DNA of 64,000 nt from Trichobilharzia szidati (lineage: Eukaryota > Platyhelminthes > Trematoda > Strigeidida > Schistosomatidae), in assembly GCA_944472155.2 (NCBI GenBank), contig OX235279.1:119590110-119654109 (forward strand), written 5' to 3'. Positions 59,530 through 64,000 of the stretch are shown here, one piece after another (position 1 is the first letter of the stretch; the number at the start of each line of letters is the position of its first letter). The notes under the pieces are model-generated. The model made no database searches. It was not told where the DNA came from and saw only the letters and a program-made list of their open reading frames with translations. The position numbers were made by a program, and so were the translations under genes.

Positions 59530-61111
59530 TTATACTCTACCACAGTGCACGTTTTATTTTCATCACAAAACGGCTTCCTTTAGACCTTCAGGAAACCTAT
59601 GCAACTAGATTCAGTGCGAAAGTGTAGTTCAGCAGAAGCCATTTTCCACTCCATGAATCACCTTAAGTATCTTCTTTACAAAATTTCAATCCTAAAAGGG
59701 AATCATCATGTCCTTAAATGTTTTTATTTAGCTTAACTCTTGTCTTACAAATGTTTTAATTATTTTTTTTCAAAGTCACAAAAGGTTTTCAAAATGTTCT
59801 TGGGGTTTTTGAGAATAAAATAATAAATATGACTGGTAGCAAAATTCATATTTAGATTTCGTCGCATCTGCACACTTAATTGCTTCCATATAGGTTATAT
59901 TTCCAAACGTAACTGACCGCGAATATAGGTTTGAATTTTTGTGGAATGTTGAAGTATATGCAATGGATTTTATGAACTTCAACGTTTACTATGTTATGAG
60001 CCTTGATAATCAGATACTGAAATGCAACTGATTCACCAGACAATATAATGTACGTAGTGCTAGTTCATCATTATGCTAAAACGTAGTGCTATTAAATAGT
60101 AACGTATGGAGAAGAAGAATAACTCATTCTTTATAACCGTTTTCATACTTCTAGTAATACATCATTCCTGTTTATTATTTATTCACCAATGAAGCAGTGC
60201 AGTGCAGAGCCGGTACAATATAGTGGTAAATGAATGATTTAAAATCGTTTTCCAGGGTGTCAGCACATTCATGTAATTCCTATTTGCAGCAAATAACAAA
60301 TGTTTTCTCTGATTTCACATTAGTTCGTTGAGAGAACTGAGAACCAGGGAGCACTGGAATCTTTTTTGTCCTAATTTAGCAGTTCTTTCAGCAGTACGTA
60401 TCCATGGCCTCACCGAAAATCAAATAGAGGATCTGTAGCTTATGGGGTGAGCCCGCTGTCCATTCAAACACTGGGATGGAATCCAAAGGCACATGAATTC
60501 TAAGTTTCAACAATTCACTATTGATAGCGCCACCGCCAGCCAAAGTCGTCGGCGAATATTTGCTAGTCACAACTTTTCACTTGAGCTTCATACAACTTAG
60601 TCCTGTAGGTAATCACTAGTAAGCATCAGATTAATTTTCGAGTTTTAGTTTGTAGGGATTTGACTGGTTTCATGCTAGATCACAGATTGACTGAATGAAC
60701 AGAAATGAAGACTACCAGCAGTCTCATAACTGAAATCCTTGTTCTAAAATCATTAATCCTTCGAGGTTAATTTGCAGATGCAAGGCATAATATGCATTAT
60801 TTTGAACATTATGAGGAGGAGGAGGAGATTTATGACTACGTAGTTATGTTTTTTGAGTCGGAAAGTTTAATTAAGAAGCTTTGACTGTCCTTCCCAGCAA
60901 CGGCTTCACCACTAACGTAAGTGTGAGAAAAGGTTAGTTAGTTGGATAGCTGAATAAACACTGACTTAGGTCCCACTGTAACAAAGTACTACTCAGGGGA
61001 GGCATTATAGCCTAGACTTTATTCTTTTCCCTTGAGATTAACTAATTATTCAACAGTAATAGCATGTTCTTTTAGTTCAACACAGAATAACTGTGGATTG
61101 AAATGAATACG
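59530..61111. other. gene-free stretch with one dispersed repeat
   Basis: AT-rich sequence with short ORFs only. A SINE-like copy is at 60335-60415, and a segment near 60630-60690 matches, inverted, the tail of the repeat at 39205-39270. Nothing else recognised. Confidence 0.65.
60335..60415 (+). repeat. dispersed SINE-like repeat copy
   Basis: GAGAACCAGGGAGCACTGGA followed by a diverged TTGTCC and GCAGTACGTATCCA segment; the same family as the copies at 30910-31030 (inverted) and 39055-39190. Confidence 0.5.
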
Positions 61112-61218
61112 CATTATTATTATTATTGTTCCCTTGGGTTCCTAGTGGAACATAGGGCTTCAACTGCACGACTCCACTTGCTTCTGTCTTCTGCTGTACT
61201 TTTCACTTGCATCCATGT
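61112..61218 (-). mobile_element. RTE-clade element, 3' tail only
   Basis: About 107 bases match the last part of the full-length RTE copy (about 45733-45830) on the opposite strand, ending in the (AAT)n tail at the left. This is a strongly 5'-truncated insertion. No target duplication could be identified. Confidence 0.9.
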
Positions 61219-61494
61219 GTGTAGCTGGATTAGATGTTACATCACACAGTTGACAATTAATTCACAAAAAGGTGAACATATTTGGTCAAACGTCAAAGTT
61301 TTGTCGGTAATGATGATAAATTCAGCGATTTTCTTCCGATTTAAAATGTATATAAGGCAGGAGAAAAAAAGAAAGAAAAACCACTCCGATTGCATTTATA
61401 TGACAATATACCGAAGAGAATAAAGTAGTTCTTGATTATTCCATACATTTCATTTATACAAGTGTCTTGGTTGATTACTGACATCCGTTATTGT

Positions 61495-62033
61495 CTGACT
61501 GTAAGTTGGGTCCCTTGGAGAAGGAAGAGAAATCTGACCCACTCCTTATCTTCAAGATTAAGAAGGATATGCACCAGTGATAGGATCGATGGTGAACTGG
61601 ACGGACTCGGAAAAGTCATCATGAGAAATGGTTATCCTTCGAGATTTATCGAGAAAAATATCAAATTAAATTAAAGACTGAAAGAACTCAAACTGCTAGT
61701 TATGGACATTGAATTTAGAGGTGATATCGCAGCAGAGATTCTGAAGAATCATTTATCCAGATCACTGGGAAAAGCCTTCTTTTCAGCTGAGCTATGGATC
61801 AATATCTATAGTCGACAAATGATCAATGGATATGTGAAAGGATAAACTGACGCTTTGGACCACTCCAATGTTTGTTTATAAATTCACTTGTTCCCGTGGA
61901 GTTAGTTATCCTGGCCGCACAAAGCGTACACTATTCAAACGCATCTCTGAACATTATTCGGCATGATTATCATGAGGACAATGCAAGACAGTTACTAGCT
62001 CATTTCTCAAGCAATTGCTGAACTCAGGCCACG
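61495..62033 (+). pseudogene. Penelope-like RT C-terminus and GIY-YIG fragment
   Basis: On the plus strand: WRRKRNLTHSLSSRLRRIC, then IDGELDGLGKVIMRNGYPSRF (the PLE RT thumb region), then, after stops, FVYKFTCSRGVSYPGRTKRT and KRISEHYSA, a GIY-YIG domain in which the usual YIG is YPG. Stops at about 61672 and 61843 break the frame. It is the left arm of the large inverted repeat. Confidence 0.82.
61585..62033 (+). repeat. left arm of ~449-bp inverted repeat
   Basis: It is repeated in reverse orientation at 63552-64000. By eye only two differences occur, both near 61930-61940. The match starts at ATCGATGGTGAACTGG and stops after CTCAGGCCA. Confidence 0.95.
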
Positions 62034-63551
62034 TCTACTGATGATTTTCATCCTCATATTTAAGGTCAGATCATTTAGAAAATAAAAAAAATAAATAAAA
62101 CCAAGCAGTTGGTTACATAGACTTAATGAGGAAATAGTTATCAGTAGTGTAAGCAGTAAACCATGACCCACATGAAAAGAAAGGTGTAATTTTCTACTCA
62201 CAACCAAGCCCCATATGTTTGGTTTGGGAAGATTTAACCAATCTCAGACTCTTTTGATTTTCCCCTTTCAATAGTGATTAGCCTATTATTATTTGAAATC
62301 AGTTGAGATCGTTTTAATGAATTTACCATGAAATCTCTCTCAAAATCACGTCATATTGTCAGCTTGGTACATTAGAGACTGGTGCAACGGAAAAGGATGT
62401 ACGCTCACATGCGTGTTATAAAGAAGCTATTTTAAACATATCAGTTATAAGGTGGTACTGAAAGTTGTGTTTTTATTGTTCTTGGTGTACTGCTGAGTCA
62501 ACAGTCTTGACATAACTGCGATAAATCCCGAAGTGATCTGAGTGTCATATCAAAATATAATTTTTTCATTCCATACTGGGTGAAAAGAAATATCTCTATA
62601 AAAAAGAGAACTGTGTATATCCGATTGACCTGTACTGTGTTTTGTTATATTATATAAGCCATAAGTAATTAATGCACATTCTCTTGATTTCACCTTGTAA
62701 CAATTATTTTCTTATTTCATAGAAAGCTTTAAAATAGTGATAGGAAATTATTTCTTATATTGAAATGTAAAAAGGTTAACTTGTGCGACCCAATAAAATT
62801 TGATGAACCAATTTCAATATTAATATCAGGAAGTTGAAACTGTAATTATTTGAAGCATCTATCGTGTATACCAAAGTTTTACAACTTCACAGATCAGTAA
62901 GCAGTTTAATATAGCTGAAATGTCTATTGAAAGACTTATTACAAGACTTCTACCAGTCACAAAGAAAATAAAAGACAATTCAGCAAAGAAAATTTTCTCT
63001 ACCGACAAAATCATCTCCTGAGACTGTGCAATGGTATTTATATTTACCAAAAACATACAGTAGTTCATTAATGAATAGCAGCGGGTGGGCAGAATAGGTG
63101 GTATAATTAATTAGAGGTGGCTTCAAAATTAACATTAAAAACTAAAAACTACATAGTACCCAGAGAGCCAAAGGAAGAAAGGGTTAAAAATTTGGTAAGG
63201 TTAAAGCTGTTAATAAGTAAGAAGAAAGGTAACTGAAAGTCTATTTAACAAGAGTGAAGAGGATGAGAACATGTACAAAAGGAAAATGTGAGATTGATAA
63301 TATTGAATTAATTAATGCAAATAAACTTAAACTGATTATTAAAAAATAAAAGATTACAGGGAACAATTAGTGAAGAGATTGAGACCATGTTAGAATAAGA
63401 GACTGGACAAGCTTCTTCTGTATACAAAGTTCGCGGATGCATTGACGAATCGTCAGTGCCTCATCCATACTTAAATGCCAAAAACCAACACTCCTTTTAG
63501 CATTCAATCTCACCTTGTAGATAATTTAAAAAAACGACTCTGGGTGAGCTA
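62034..63551. other. spacer between the large inverted arms
   Basis: About 1.5 kb of AT-rich sequence. Short ORFs on the minus strand (62007-62207 and 62859-63068) have no recognisable domain. No terminal repeats at the arm junctions were seen. Confidence 0.7.
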
Positions 63552-64000
63552 CATGGCCTGAGTTCAGCAATTGCTTGAGAAATGAGCTAGTAACTGTCTT
63601 GCATTGTCCTCATGATAATCATGCCGAATAATGTTCAGAGATGCGTTTGGATAGCGTACGCTTTGTGCGGCCAGGATAACTAACTCCACGGGAACAAGTG
63701 AATTTATAAACAAACATTGGAGTGGTCCAAAGCGTCAGTTTATCCTTTCACATATCCATTGATCATTTGTCGACTATAGATATTGATCCATAGCTCAGCT
63801 GAAAAGAAGGCTTTTCCCAGTGATCTGGATAAATGATTCTTCAGAATCTCTGCTGCGATATCACCTCTAAATTCAATGTCCATAACTAGCAGTTTGAGTT
63901 CTTTCAGTCTTTAATTTAATTTGATATTTTTCTCGATAAATCTCGAAGGATAACCATTTCTCATGATGACTTTTCCGAGTCCGTCCAGTTCACCATCGAT
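63552..64000 (-). repeat. right arm of ~449-bp inverted repeat, cut by the window edge
   Basis: Inverted copy of 61585-62033, still matching at the last base of the window, so the arm extends further. It carries the same broken PLE sequence on the minus strand, including the same stop codons and the YPG change. Confidence 0.95.

Noticed and set aside
1..64000. CRISPR arrays, operons and other bacterial features
   Set aside because: The window is eukaryotic, with spliced genes and retrotransposons, and no regularly spaced repeats of that kind occur.

Overview
The window looks like nuclear DNA of a parasitic flatworm, most likely Schistosoma. It is AT-rich and intron-rich. It carries a degenerate hammerhead-bearing Sm-alpha-type repeat, RTE-clade and CR1-like non-LTR elements, a CsRn1-like Gypsy element and several Penelope-like (PLE) remnants, the mobile-element set known from schistosomes. 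The species cannot be told from sequence reading alone.

Layout. 1-2904: two copies of a ~1.7 kb, strongly G/T-skewed tandem repeat ending at an assembly gap (2905-3401). 3402 to ~13640: a decayed CR1-like retrotransposon on the minus strand, split inside ORF1 by a young Gypsy LTR element (5967-11680). 13688-15159: a 5'-truncated RTE copy. 15160-20102: no gene recognised.

20103-56597 (minus): one host gene, an ESRP/Fusilli-type splicing regulator. I could follow it through 11 coding exons whose splice phases all agree, giving 1371 codons (or 1343 if a 46-nt terminal intron is used). It has an N-terminal exonuclease-like region, three clear RRMs and a fourth RRM-like strand, with a ~280-residue N/S/T-rich linker between RRM2 and RRM3. 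Its introns hold a full-length RTE element with a 12-bp target duplication, two PLE remnants, the Sm-alpha/hammerhead repeat and several foldback elements. Every intronic element with a readable orientation lies antisense to the gene.

56598-64000: apparently intergenic. It holds a PLE copy with inverted ends (58.8-59.5 kb), a short RTE 3' tail (61.1 kb) and a PLE fragment that forms one arm of a ~449-bp, nearly identical inverted repeat running off the right edge.

I found no new gene system. The most unusual items are the nested Gypsy element with a mutated protease active site and missing Gag capsid region, the frameshift shared by two RTE copies, the repeated inverted-arm architecture around PLE pieces, the inactive-looking hammerhead and the long inverted repeat at the right edge. 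Percent identities and match counts are by eye.
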